A program made the translations under genes and the position numbers. Positions 37,301-47,230 of a stretch of DNA of 64,000 bases are shown here, piece after piece; the first letter of the stretch is position 1, and every line of letters begins with the position of its first letter. Under the pieces are notes generated by a model, which did no database searches, was not told where the DNA came from, and saw nothing but the letters and a program-made list of their open reading frames with translations. The DNA is from Lepturacanthus savala (taxonomy: Eukaryota > Chordata > Actinopteri > Scombriformes > Trichiuridae), in assembly GCA_030544235.1 (NCBI GenBank), contig CM060466.1, positions 18,533,092-18,597,091 of the forward strand. The letters are read 5' to 3'.

Positions 37301-40300
37301 TCTACTTGTGTTTGTGTGTTATTAGAATAATATACCTATGTCCCATACATGAAATCTATTGGCTATCTAGTAAATGGAAAATATTTAGGCTATAGCAAAT
37401 GGCAATTTCATGAAAAAATTCTATAATCCAAGGAGGCTCCTGCCCCACGATAAACAAAGTAGATCGGTAAATTTAATCCTGACATAATTTTTATATATAA
37501 TTCTTAATATTTCTCATCAATATTTCTCATCACTTTTAAATTATACTTTTTTGAAATTAAGTCAAAATCAAATATTTTAGAAAAAGACGACTAAAGGGTT
37601 AACACCAGAGGTCTAAGACACACGGCCTGTTGCCTGTAGCCTGTGGGAGTAAATCTGTCTCACCAGAGTTTGAAATTTAAAAGCCAATGGATTTCTAGCC
37701 TAGAGTTTTTTATTGCATCGTAAATTTGTATCAAAACATTAAGCCTCATTTAAATCCCCAAATTTAAGTTAAAAAATTCAGATTCAATAACTCAAATATT
37801 AAAATTTCAAATATATATTCAAGTGGTTAAAATTGTTCGGATGAATTTAATTTTGTGGATGCATTGTCTTGTTTTTTTAGTGTCTGCAAGATTTAAAACT
37901 TCATGATCTACACTCAGTTTTTTATTTTTACATTTTTATGAATAATTGCTGCCAGAGCTTACTTGAGCCCGACCAATAGATTGGCCAATATAACATATTG
38001 TAAATATATCAATGTGTGTCATGTGTATGTTATGTCTGTATCTGATAAATGAAAATAAATTCAATTTTATAGGTTGTTCACCTAGTATTGACTATAGAAA
38101 TATTTCTTTGGTAAATTGTTAAAAACTAAACCTTATTTAAATTTACAATGCGTAATAATCTTACATCAATGAGATACGTGTGTAACATCAATAATGACAT
38201 ATGTACAAAGAAGTCCTGGGTGGTGGGTGGGGGTTATGTGGTTCAATGACAGTGCAGCTGTACATCTGCCCGGCTGGGCGCTTGCAGCAGATGTTCTAAC
38301 AGCAGCGCTAGCAGCTCCAGCACCAAGCTGCAAGCTGGCGGCTGGAGCAGGTCTTTATTTTATGCAGATTCTGCCATCAAAGGTCCAGTCCTGGTTACAA
38401 CACACAGTACAACTCAGAGAGTCACTGACCTGCTCTACTATACTCTACAATAAGGGACTTTCATATAAAGACTATTAGACAAACAGATGTTGGCTATTTT
38501 TTCAAGGAAAGTTGTTTTAGTCCTCTGTTTCTTGTCATCCTTTTAAGGAGAGAGCTGAACAATCTAACCACCTGGGGCCACGGAATCCCAGCCACCCAGC
38601 CCAACCTGTTGTACCAGAAGTCCCAGAGGTCCTGCTAGTGGGAAAAGAGCACCGGGTGGTCAAGGATCAATCACCAGATTTAATACAAGCCATGGGGGAC
38701 CTCCACACCCGCAGTCACCAGCTTCAAGGTGACAAAACATCTTACTTTGTCCGAACCAAAGCTGGAGCCCTCTGCTTCAGGCAGGGAACGGAGGTGGCGA
38801 CCCCGAAGGAGTACTCTGGGAAACTAGGGGGCGCCGTGGCCAACGGAGCTGGAGAACGTGGCCGGGCAGTTGCCGCCGGGCAACGGAAACCTCTGGAGGT
38901 CCAGCAGCAGCCTTCCAACCCGCCAAAATCCAAGGCGAGGGCTAGGGGCAACGGGAAGCGACTGGTCAAGTGTGTGTGTCGGCCTGGGTGGCACGGACCT
39001 TACTGTGGTGTTCCCACCATGGTGTACCACTCCAATCTGCCCACTAAGGAGCGGCTGACGCCAAGAGAAATCCCGCGGAGGGTGATCAATGCCATCAACG
39101 TGAACCACGAGTTCGACTTGCTGCACGTCCGCTTTCGTGAGCTCTCCCAAGCCGTCGATCTGTTCCTCGTTTGTGAATCCAACTTTACTGCCTATGGAGA
39201 GAAACGGCCTCTGAGGTGAGGACATCATTTTCTGGATTATCAGAGATTATGAGAGCTGTGGCCTTAAGGACAAGGTGTATTTAAGTGAAAGGTATAACCC
39301 TAGACTGAGCTGCTCTATGGCCAACAGCAGATGACTTTCTTTGCCTGAGACAATAGTGTTGTAACATGGCACGCTAAGATAAAATACTTTTTAAAAAAAA
39401 GGCAATGGACTTTTATTGCAATCGAAGCAAGGAAAGAAGTATATAAAAAGCTTAATCAATAAAAGAGTTCAGCTGAGATCTTTACTGTACACTGGAGACA
39501 CAGTGAACACCTAATTTATGCTCTGGTTTAATAAATATTCATCAGTGTAGAATTCAAAAGTTGCTAAAAATCAAAGGTTTTTGCCATATTGCGACACTCC
39601 TTTGGTGCATTAAATAGTTCCTGTTAACATATTACTGTTGTTTGATAACCTATAAAATGGCTAAAGGTAGGTCTGTTTTTTTTACCTTTACTTATTCCAG
39701 GACTTTTCATTTTAGTCACAGTGATCTGGTGCCACTGAGGCTAGGCCCATATCCCCACTAATTCTAAGGTTATGGAACTGGTAATTTTTACCCACACAGA
39801 CTAATCCTGCCGATACAGGGAATTGAAGTGACAAACTTCTCTAACATTTAGGCTACTACGGCCCACAAGCCAACCTGCTTGTTTCTTGCATATCAGTGTT
39901 GTGCTGAATAACAATTACAGTGTAGTTCCTTTGGCAACAGCATGAAATGCCTCAGGAGCAATTTTACAGCAGATTATGACAGAAGCGACATGATTGACTC
40001 TGTATGCGGCCTTGGCGGAAGAGATTGGTGTGTTCAATCATAGGATGTGACACTGCATGAAAGTGGCTACGGTGAACAATGTCTTTCGCTGTGCATATCA
40101 ACGGGTTAATTGAGTTGTGCTTCCTGGCAGTTTGCTGTACAGACAGCAGATTTTTTCGACTAAAAGGCATCATTTGTCAATTGTGTTCATGATTGATCAA
40201 ACCCATTTGATCAACGAAGATTCAAGAGTCTGCTAATTGATTTTCAGTCCATATGGTAGGAACCATTCATCCAAGAGCAATGTTTTTTCTAAATGGTTAG

Positions 40301-42250
40301 CTGCAATAAAAGATGTGATTAAACATGTGAATCACCAAAAACCTGCAAAACTTCCGGAACCATCCTCATAACAAACAAGACCTGATCTCATTGTACCTAA
40401 AAGAATCAACTCTTTTGACTCGATTGCGATAATATTTGCAATGTCCTGCAATCTCCTCCTCAGTTTCCTGCAGCTTCTCCTTAATGGTACGTATGACTAC
40501 GTACGTCACAAGATCCTGTACGTGTTCCTCGACCACTTCCCGGACGGCGGTCGACAGGACGGCTGGATCGCCGATGACTACTTGCGTACCTTCCTGACAC
40601 GCAACGGCATGTCCAGGGTGGTTGGCGTCAGGTCGGACGACGTCTTCGTCATCAATGACGCTGATGAAATCCCAGCACACGAGGGCCTCCTTTTCCTCAA
40701 GTTGTTCGATGGCTGGACAGAGCCTTTCGCCATCCACATGCGCAAGGTACAGTAGCAGCAATATGTTAGGTAGGGTGTGTTCATGAATATGAATGTGTGT
40801 GTTCATAAATATGAATGAAACTGCAGGTAGTGGTTGGGGGTGGTGAAAAAGGCTGACTATTGTTTTATCATGATTATATTATGGATGAGTATGATTTGAT
40901 TATTAAATTTAAAAAATCTATTATTTTTGACATTATTTTATTTTGTAAAAATCGTTGATGTTTCCATCCGGGGGAAGGCTGCCTGAGTTAAAGACGACCG
41001 CTTGAAGCCTTGAAGTCGTTTCAGTTACGATACTCAACATACTCTCGACACAATGACAAAAACATCCAAGGCTCAGAGCGAGCTAGGAACACAACAGCAG
41101 GGTTTCCCACAACGCTTTATAGTTGAGTTAACGTCTCTCAAAAACCACACACTAAGACATTAGCAGGTTTAGCTGCTACTTTATTCCTCACACTAATACA
41201 GGCTACTGTGGCTGTAGCCAATGCCAAAACAACAAAATTAGTAAGAAAATTCCTTACTTCTTCTTACTTCTTTACTTCTTTCAGAGAAGAATCACTCTAA
41301 ACAAGAGAGGCAGTGTCCAAGATGCGTTCACAGACCCTCAGGAAATCCTAGCACTATCAAACTGTGCCTAATCACTTTTATTTTAGAAATAGTGTTGTTA
41401 ATTTGCACACAAATATATAATTAGATTTTAACCAGTTTTCTGCAGGAAACGCTGAGCAACCATATCTTATATTATTGATAAAGATATGGAGCTATGTTGT
41501 CAAATGGAAAATCAATAACCAGTGATTTTGAATTGAAAATCGTTGATAATCGAAAATAGGTTAGTAATTAATTTGGGACCTCAATAATCGCAATCAAATA
41601 TAAAAATTACCCGCCCCTAGTAGGTGTGTGATGCATGAAGCTGATCTCCTTATGAATCCCTTGTCTACAAATCCATTATGATGTTGTAGACAGCAACAAG
41701 GGAACTTGTTTTCCGGGCTGTTCATTTTCCTCTGTCGTCTCTCCATATACAGTCACTGTATGGATTTTTCTGGAAGCAGTTTGGTTCTCTCGAGGTGGTA
41801 TCCGGCTGCACGGTGGGGATGCTCCGCGATGTCTACGACGGCGACGGCATCAAACTGCGCCGCCGTGAATACTACACCATGCCGGGTTTCCGCAAGTATG
41901 AGAACGACACGGGCCACATCCTGGTGCAGTGGTCGGTGGGAAGCCCCTTCCACTTCGCTGGCTGGCACTGCTCCTGGTGCTTCACGCCGGAGGGGATCTT
42001 CTTTAAGCTGGTGTCGGCGCAGAACGGAGACTTCCCGCGCTGGGGTGACTACGAGGACAAGCGAGACCTCAACTACATCCGCGATCTGATCCGGACGGGG
42101 GGCTGGTTCGACGGCTCCTTGCAGGAGTACCCTCCCGTGGACCCCAAAGAACACATGTACGCCCCCAAGTACATGCTGGAGAACTTCGAGAGGTACCACT
42201 ACCTCCTGGAGAACCCTTACAGCAAAGTGTCCAGACAAAGTGACGGCTAG
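33875..42250 (+). CDS. mgat3: N-acetylglucosaminyltransferase III, four coding exons
   Basis: The spliced frame join(33875..34303,38548..39215,40464..40746,41753..42250) gives 625 residues. The family is GT17: a Golgi type II membrane enzyme that transfers GlcNAc from UDP-GlcNAc in beta-1,4 linkage to the core beta-mannose of N-glycans, making bisecting GlcNAc and blocking later branching. Visible are a short basic tail, a membrane anchor at about residues 8-24, a long low-complexity stem (25 to about 215), the conserved start YFVRTKAG, a small Cys cluster CVCRPGWHGPYC (285-296), and a catalytic domain from about 300 to 605 with NDADEIP (430-436) and GWHCSWCFTPEGI (530-542). Sequons N355, N373 and N511 keep the 18 and 138 residue spacing I recall for mammals (N243, N261, N399). 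The mammalian protein is about 533 residues, so the stem is about 112 longer and the C-terminal tail about 20 shorter. Teleosts have a and b paralogs; I cannot say which this is. Confidence 0.95.
34685..35455 (-). pseudogene. Non-LTR retrotransposon (L2/CR1/Rex-like) reverse transcriptase fragment
   Basis: Read on the minus strand, FTKEDVSQLLARCKPGKVPGPNGIS is followed, after a frameshift near 35050, by MKCLERLILNII, DPFQFASRAKRGTKDD, FVDFSSLFNTI and KGIPQGCV. These correspond to reverse-transcriptase blocks of fish L2/CR1/Rex-type LINEs (consensus forms such as GPDGI, FIDFSSAFNT and PQGCVLSP). Upstream NNFNTFYKWFD extends the match to about 35455. The FxDF aspartate is present, but the YxDD region is missing because the fragment ends just after PQGCV. 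It is a dead copy, antisense to mgat3, in coding intron 1. Confidence 0.85.
35697..36374. mobile_element. hAT-type DNA transposon, internally deleted, with 8-bp target duplication
   Basis: The element is 678 bases and is bounded by the perfect 8-bp duplication TCAAATAG (35689-35696 and 36375-36382). The left end starts TAGGGGCGTGTCGAGAC; the right end read on the minus strand starts TAGGGGTGTGACGAGAT. Terminal inverted repeats of the TAGGG type with 8-bp duplications are characteristic of hAT elements. The subterminal DNA is dense in CGAGA/TCTCG motifs in both orientations, likely transposase sites. Only a BED-finger fragment of the transposase remains (36001-36264, minus strand), so it is non-autonomous. 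It sits in mgat3 coding intron 1. Confidence 0.88.
36001..36264 (-). pseudogene. BED zinc-finger fragment of a hAT transposase
   Basis: On the minus strand the likely start is the ATG of MTENTGINIDN at 36264; codons upstream of it come from the transposon end. KSFVWQHFGF is followed by a BED-type finger TICRHC...MQRHLQHYH with the C-x2-C and H-x4-H ligands in place. The frame stops after about 88 codons, whereas hAT transposases run to several hundred residues, so the catalytic RNase-H-like part is missing. The finger presumably once bound the element's ends. Related domesticated genes (ZBED family) exist, but the truncation argues against a host gene. Confidence 0.8.
36461..36538. repeat. 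Imperfect hairpin in mgat3 intron 1
   Basis: tggtggccatcttgccacag (36461-36480) pairs with ctgtggcaagatggcagcca (36519-36538) with two mismatches. An outer pair (ctagatgtct at about 36412 and agacatctag at about 36568) shows that it is the core of a larger inverted-repeat sequence. Confidence 0.75.
38548..39215 (+). CDS. mgat3: mgat3 coding exon 2 (stem, Cys cluster, start of catalytic domain)
   Basis: This exon encodes residues 144-365 and two bases of codon 366. I chose 38548 because the preceding ttttaag gives an acceptor in phase 0, matching the donor of exon 1; the next AG would break the frame. The first 70 or so residues are unconserved stem. TSYFVRTKAGALCF then aligns with the mammalian TEYFVRTKAGGVCF. 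A Gln/Gly/Ala-rich linker follows, then CVCRPGWHGPYCGVP, NLPTKERL and VINAINVNHEFDLL, all close to the mammalian enzyme. The sequon in ESNFTAYGE is N355. The donor is ctgag|gtgagg at 39215/39216, phase 2. The acceptor is weaker than the others, so a slightly different exon start is possible. Confidence 0.92.
39216..40463 (+). other. mgat3: mgat3 coding intron 2
   Basis: This is a 1248-base GT-AG intron (gtgagg...cctcag). It is AT-rich and mostly unique, and I see no coding exon or recognisable mobile element in it. Confidence 0.85.
40464..40746 (+). CDS. mgat3: mgat3 coding exon 3 (catalytic domain, acidic motif)
   Basis: This exon supplies the last base of codon 366 and residues 367-460. 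The acceptor ctcctcag at 40463 leaves one base, which restores the frame after the phase-2 donor of exon 2. The resulting FLQLLLNGTYDY has the same length as mammalian FREMLTNGTFEY, including the sequon at N373. HKILYVFLDHFPDGGRQDGW and the acidic NDADEIP (430-436) are nearly identical to mammals; the acidic cluster is the likely metal/UDP-sugar contact by analogy with DxD-type glycosyltransferases. The exon ends at HMRK with donor aag|gtacag at 40746/40747, phase 0. Confidence 0.94.
40747..41752 (+). other. mgat3: mgat3 coding intron 3
   Basis: This is a 1006-base GT-AG intron (gtacag...atacag). It is AT-rich. The part around 41400-41600 (many short Asn/Ile-like codon runs such as aatcgttgataatcg) resembles degenerate dispersed repeat DNA, but I cannot classify it. 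Confidence 0.8.
41753..42250 (+). CDS. mgat3: mgat3 coding exon 4 (catalytic C-terminus and stop)
   Basis: This exon encodes residues 461-625 and the TAG stop at 42248-42250. The acceptor is a pyrimidine-rich run ending atacag at 41752, phase 0. It opens with SLYGFFWKQ and continues with LEVVSGCTV, YYTMPGF, the sequon in YENDTGHI (N511), GWHCSWCFTPEGI and FKLVSAQNGDFPRWGDYEDK, all very close to the mammalian enzyme. The end is YHYLLENPYSKVSRQSDG, about 20 residues shorter than mammalian MGAT3, whose extra tail is not conserved. This is the most GC-rich and most conserved exon of the gene. Confidence 0.95.
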   Translation, partial: SLYGFFWKQFGSLEVVSGCTVGMLRDVYDGDGIKLRRREYYTMPGFRKYENDTGHILVQWSVGSPFHFAGWHCSWCFTPEGIFFKLVSAQNGDFPRWGDYEDKRDLNYIRDLIRTGGWFDGSLQEYPPVDPKEHMYAPKYMLENFERYHYLLENPYSKVSRQSDG

Positions 42251-43330
42251 GAGTACAGCGGGGAGTGATACCTGATACCTGAACTGACTAGCAGGGCCCG
42301 AGCAAGGCCTCAGCGGTATTTTAGGGGGGGGCAGAATGGTATTGACGAACTACATCTCTCATCGGAGCAATACTAAATGTATCTCCACCAGGCAGCGCTG
42401 ATGTTGCGGGGGATTTAAAATCTCTTAAAAATCATTATTTTGGGGTTCAAAAGGGAACTCTGAATCATATCTACCATGGATTTATGGAGAAACGTTGAGA
42501 GGACACAACCACTGGATAAACAAAGTCATTGATTTCCTCATTCCTACCTTTTTTGGGGGGAGGTGCCAAGCTATCTCTATTTGTCACCCCATCCCTGTCC
42601 TCCCTTTCTTCCTCTGACCTGATTGGACAGGCCTGTCATCTGAGCGAGGGTGGCTGCTTCGTGAGGGATATATTTTGCAGGTCTGTGAAACCTGTGGGGA
42701 TGAAAAAAACTTAAAAATGAAGGATTGTGTTATTATTTTTTTGTTTCTGTCTGTGTTTACTGAAGTTTACGAACCGGCTGATCCGCCCATCACCTTCAAA
42801 TGTCTTCCTGTCATATTCAGTGACCTCTTTCCTGAAACATGGACACAACACACATTCAGATATTATACTCCTTGGGTCTCAAACTGAAATTACGGATCCT
42901 ATTTAGGAAAAGGAATGACTTGACAAAGAGCTCATTCATGTACTCACACTCATCCCACATGCACCTTAGATCTCGATGTATGTTTGTGCGTATGTATGTG
43001 TGTGGCCTGTCTTTGTAGCATATTGAAATTAGGGTTTTTGGGCCGTGAAAGGGGGACAAGATCAACGAGAGGGAAACAGAAAGCCAGAAAGAAACATCAG
43101 GGGGGGCTGAGAGGGAGCACAAGGGAAGCAAAACCGTGAGATGGGAAAACAGAAGGAAGGAAAGAAAGGGGGATAATGAGGAAGGAAGAGAGCTGTGATG
43201 AAAAGGAGAGAAAAGGAGGCTCTCTGGACGGTGCCTTTCCCACTGCGCCTGCTGACGCACGAGAGTTGCAGAGATGAGTGTGCAGAAAATGTGTGTGACT
43301 GTGTGTGTGTGTCCCCTACAGACAGCTCTC
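42251..43330 (+). other. mgat3: Probable mgat3 3' UTR
   Basis: This is non-coding sequence directly after the stop, with no repeat that I recognise apart from short G runs and a TG run at 43295-43310. The extent depends on the unproven poly(A) site at 43331. An open stretch of about 216 codons on the opposite strand is low-complexity and not convincing. Confidence 0.4.
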
Positions 43331-43336
43331 AATAAA
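43331..43336 (+). terminator. Candidate polyadenylation signal for mgat3
   Basis: AATAAA lies about 1.08 kb after the stop codon, the first canonical hexamer I found downstream. A T/GT-rich stretch (gttattgtttgtcc, 43378-43391) follows about 45 bases later. The mammalian 3' UTR is longer, so the true end may be farther downstream. This is a candidate only. Confidence 0.3.
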
Positions 43337-46300
43337 TCATGCCCCGTCGATGGCATCAGAGACAGATGAAGCTGGCCGTTATTGTTTGTCCGATGAGAAC
43401 AATGGAAACCAGTTGGGGACAGATCGCTCATCCGTCGTCTCTCTCTGTCTATCCGGCAGACTTTGTTTCCTTGGAAACAAAAAGTATGTGAAAGAAGAGA
43501 CGTCATGGGAGTTGTTAAGATGAGTGGGTGGGTTCACATCAGGTGAGGAGCTGCTGCGTTCAGACGAGGTCAATGCTGACTGTAGGTCCCCCTGGGTTGC
43601 ATTAAATATTCCTCTTTCTTCTCAGCTGCCAATCGCCCACTCCCTGAAAACCTCTCCTCCAAGCATTTCTGTCTTTGTCCTGTCCTCCTCCTCCTGTGTC
43701 TTCTTTCTATCTTCGGTGATTGTTTCCTCTTAATCCTCATAAACAAAGCACATTTTTTTTCCTCTCCTTGGTTCAATTATTATCCTCCCTTTTCTCGCAT
43801 TACCCTTTTCTTCCAAACATTCTGAAGTGTCTCCAACTCTTCGTCTAACTTTCCCTCGCTGCCACACACACACGCACACACACACCATTTTGTGTGTCTG
43901 TTTCCTCATAATCCTCACAAAAATGTCCCCCATTTCAATAATAGGGTGTATTTATCTTCTCTGTGCCTCATTTCTTTCACCGTGACACTACAGGACAGGG
44001 TACCGTTACCATAGCGATACCTTCTCTGTGCCCACAAATGACAGTCATCCGAACATTTAGGCATGAGCGCTCATGCTGTTCGGTGACGATTCGGTGCACA
44101 TTACTTCTCCTCGTGGGCCGAGGCAAACGCATCATGGACACCCAGGGTGCAGTTTAAGGAAGCCTAACATGCAGCAGACAAGTAACGATCAAAAAAGGCA
44201 TTGATTTTTCTTTTAATTGCAGATTGACTGCATCAAGCATCTGCCTCTGTAATGCCTGTCTGGGCTTTATAGATACCTCAGCCTCGGGCTTGATGCCATT
44301 TCAAGGTGAAGATCACCTCAAGAGGAATAACAAGGAGTCTTGATCAGTTGCTAAAGGGGAGAGGGCAGGACTGAGGACATTTTAAAACCGTTCCATATCG
44401 TAGCTTTAATCATCATCTCAGTAGAGAAGGCCTTGATTTCCAGCTTGGCTTCACCTCATACTTTCGCTTCGGGGTTAGATATAAAAGCTTCGGGCCGTTT
44501 ATTGGATCAGACGACATCCAGTGACTTGGCAAAACTGGTTAGAAACATTTCTCCATCGATGTCCATGACCACGCTGTCTCTTTATGGCCCTGAGCTCCTG
44601 GCGGGAAACAGCAGATTGACAGTTGTGTCGGGTCCGGGCTGCTCCTGCTGCCTCGATGGCAGCGTGGTCTGTGGCGGCAGCTGTTCGGGGTTTTGGTGTT
44701 AGCGTTGTGAGCCAAACCTCCTCATCCAAAGCCAGAGAGAAAGGCCGCGTAGAGAAACAAGCTTTAAATAGGATTTGACATCAGACGACACGGGAGACGA
44801 CAATAATGCCGAAGCTTTGTGTAACCAAATTAGATTTTCTGTCTCATCAAATCGAGGAAACGCCCTCACTTTTAAGAATGGTACGAAATTAAACCAGGTG
44901 ATGGATTTGAGTAGGCAACTCGAGTCCTAGGAATGTAACAAGAGTGGATCTTATAGATTTTCGAATCGCTATTTTGTGAATTGAGGCTGGTACGCAGTAA
45001 ACTCAAGGCCTCAAACCACAACCATCACTTTGTGTGCCAGTGCGGTGACAGAACGAGTTCCTCCTTCATGTACATGCCGCTGTAGCAAGAACAACAAGAG
45101 GCTTGTGTTGTAATGACATAGACGGAGTGACTCACGCCAGATAAGGGTGACTAGCCTGCTGAAACGAAGGCCAGGAACACTTCACTCTGCCTGTTGCCCC
45201 GTTATCACCATGGCAACGATCCTCCAGATGAATTCCTGAGATCGGTAACGGCCTGAGGTCATCGACGAGATAGCAGCTCAAAAGGATAAGAGGTCAGGGA
45301 GAGCAGAGGGGAGGAGGATTGAGAAATGCCAAAATTGTTAGCCACTTAATTCAAGAATGAACACTTACACAACGGTTAAGAAAAAAAAAAGTCTCGTTGC
45401 TCAGTCGCTTTTAGTAAATCACAGCACTGCTGCAGAGCTGAGAATAGTAACACACAGGCTGTGTACACAATTAACCAGCATGCACTAGCATTTCCCTCCA
45501 GTGTATATTATTATTTTTTATTTTTTTATTGATTTGACTGACTCATCAAAGTATACAATTTGCATGAGGAAAAGAAGCCGTAGACACCATAAACAATTTT
45601 TTAATCATAAGACAGGAAAAAAACATGATTTTTTCAGGGGGATCAAGCAAAGAGAGTGAGGGAGTCTGGATAAAAACAAAAGCTCGGGATGGATGAATGG
45701 AGACTCGAATCCGAAAAAAGAGACATTTCAGAAAACGATCCTTCCCGTTCCCGGTGACAGTCTTATTGGATGGAGCGCGATTATGACATGGGGGAGAGGA
45801 GGGAGGTAATAGGCTTGACCAAACGGCTTTGATTTTTCACTTTGATGAGAGAAAGTCATCGAGGCGATGAAACGAAACGCATCTAAATGAAGGGAGCAGC
45901 TCATCATCCCAGTAAAAGGAAATCTATAAACTAGTGACAGTCAAAGTGGAAACGAGGTTGTGATGTCGAAAGATCCGAGCGCTGTTTGTGCCGCCTGGCC
46001 GGGCTTGTAATGGATTTGAAGTGTTGGGGGGTATGGAGGGGGTGCAAATTGCTCAAGGACACTCCAGCCGACGTTATCACATTCAACCAAACCTGTGACT
46101 ATCACGTCAGCGGCTAGGCCGCCGTAATCGCAGCTCTGGCTTGATGCCTGCTGCCGTTTTTTCGCTCGCGATCAATCAGGACAATCGTAAAATCAATAAA
46201 AAAAAAAAAAAAAAAGCAGGACAGGAAAGAGCCGGAGCCACTAGTCACAATGCAGTCCGACCTTGAGCTTATTTACAGCTTTTTCCAACATTTTTACAGC

Positions 46301-47025
46301 AGTGTCAAACATTTACCAAAGAGACAAGCTTTGACTTTTAGTTTGATGGCGTTGTCTCGGGCTCTCTGCCAACAACTAATCTACAATAAGCCCGGCTGCT
46401 TGCTTCAGGTGATTGGAGCAGAGGAAATAAATTAACTGCATAACTGTAAATGACACGCAGCTGCAGATTGTGGTGGTAGAATTGCGTTGCTAGGAAACAG
46501 CCCGTTTTTTATTTCCTCATAGTTACCAATATTAGCAATCGGATATAAACTGTGAGCCGTTTGGAAGGTTAATTGTGGTCTAAAGTGATGCCTGTTATTG
46601 TGTTATGTCAGAATATTCACTGGGTTGTGTATGTGGAGCTCTGCTGCAGCAGACTTCGGTTTATTACTGTCAGTCAGTATCAAGTCTTTTGTTTGGTAAC
46701 TGTTGGATTTTAGCCAGTTCATCTCTGATTTATGAACAAATACATTATTTGCACAAAATATCAATTCACTGAGTTGGGTAAAAATGTTTTTGCACATAAT
46801 TGATCTGCATAAAAGCTTAAATGGGCACTTCATGAAGCCAGGGGGGATTTTGTTTGGTAGAAATGGAAAAAAATAACAATGAAAATTGAAATGGTGCAGC
46901 AGAGGCTGAGATATCCTTATATTTAAATGTTTAGTTTAAAACACCAGATTCTACATTTCCTATAATACAGGATTTTGTCATTACCTATATGTGTTGAATG
47001 TGCACATCTTGTTCATAGTCCATAC
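43337..47025. other. Downstream non-coding DNA with few repeats
   Basis: The stretch from 44000 to 46500 has balanced GC and no recognisable repeats and contains motifs such as ccatggcaac (45209-45218), which looks more like regulatory or conserved non-coding DNA than decayed repeats. No gene is seen. Confidence 0.45.
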
Positions 47026-47230
47026 CGCCATCTTATGACGCCATCTTATGACACCATCTTATGACGCCATCTTATGACACCATCTTATGACGCCATCTAA
47101 TGACGCCATCTAATGACGCCATCTTATGACGCCATCTTATGACGCCATCTAATGACGCCATCTAATGACGCCATCTTATGACGCCATCTTATGACGCCAT
47201 CTTATGACGCCATCTTATGACGCCATCTTT
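47026..47230 (+). repeat. 13-bp minisatellite, unit CGCCATCTTATGA
   Basis: Fifteen full 13-base units and a partial sixteenth occur without indels. Units 3 and 5 read CACCATCTTATGA; units 6, 7, 10 and 11 read CGCCATCTAATGA. Each standard unit contains CGCCATCTT, which fits the YY1 consensus CGCCATNTT, and TGACG, a CRE half site. It lies 4.8 kb downstream of the mgat3 stop. Confidence 0.95.

Larger units (their letters stand above)
34304..38547 (+). other. mgat3: mgat3 coding intron 1, loaded with transposon relics
   Basis: This is a 4244-base GT-AG intron (gtaaga...tttaag). It holds an antisense LINE reverse-transcriptase fragment (34685-35455), a hAT element with target duplication (35697-36374) inside an older inverted-repeat sequence, and then AT-rich DNA to the acceptor. 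No alternative exon with conserved coding is visible. Confidence 0.85.

Noticed and set aside
38638..39219. Reading mgat3 exon 2 as a stand-alone gene starting at GTG 38638
   Set aside because: The frame stays open upstream to the acceptor at 38547, and the protein is clearly the middle of mgat3.
38824..39228. Minus-strand open frame of 134 codons
   Set aside because: Shadow of the GC-rich mgat3 exon 2 on the other strand.
41753..42238. Minus-strand open frame of 161 codons
   Set aside because: Shadow of mgat3 exon 4; the + strand frame is highly conserved.
42856..43506. 216-codon minus-strand open frame
   Set aside because: Low-complexity Ser/Leu/Pro-rich translation opposite the mgat3 3' region, no domain, and the purine-rich + strand explains the lack of stops.
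47026..47230. CRISPR-like regular repeat
   Set aside because: The units are head-to-tail 13-mers without spacers, in animal DNA; it is a minisatellite.
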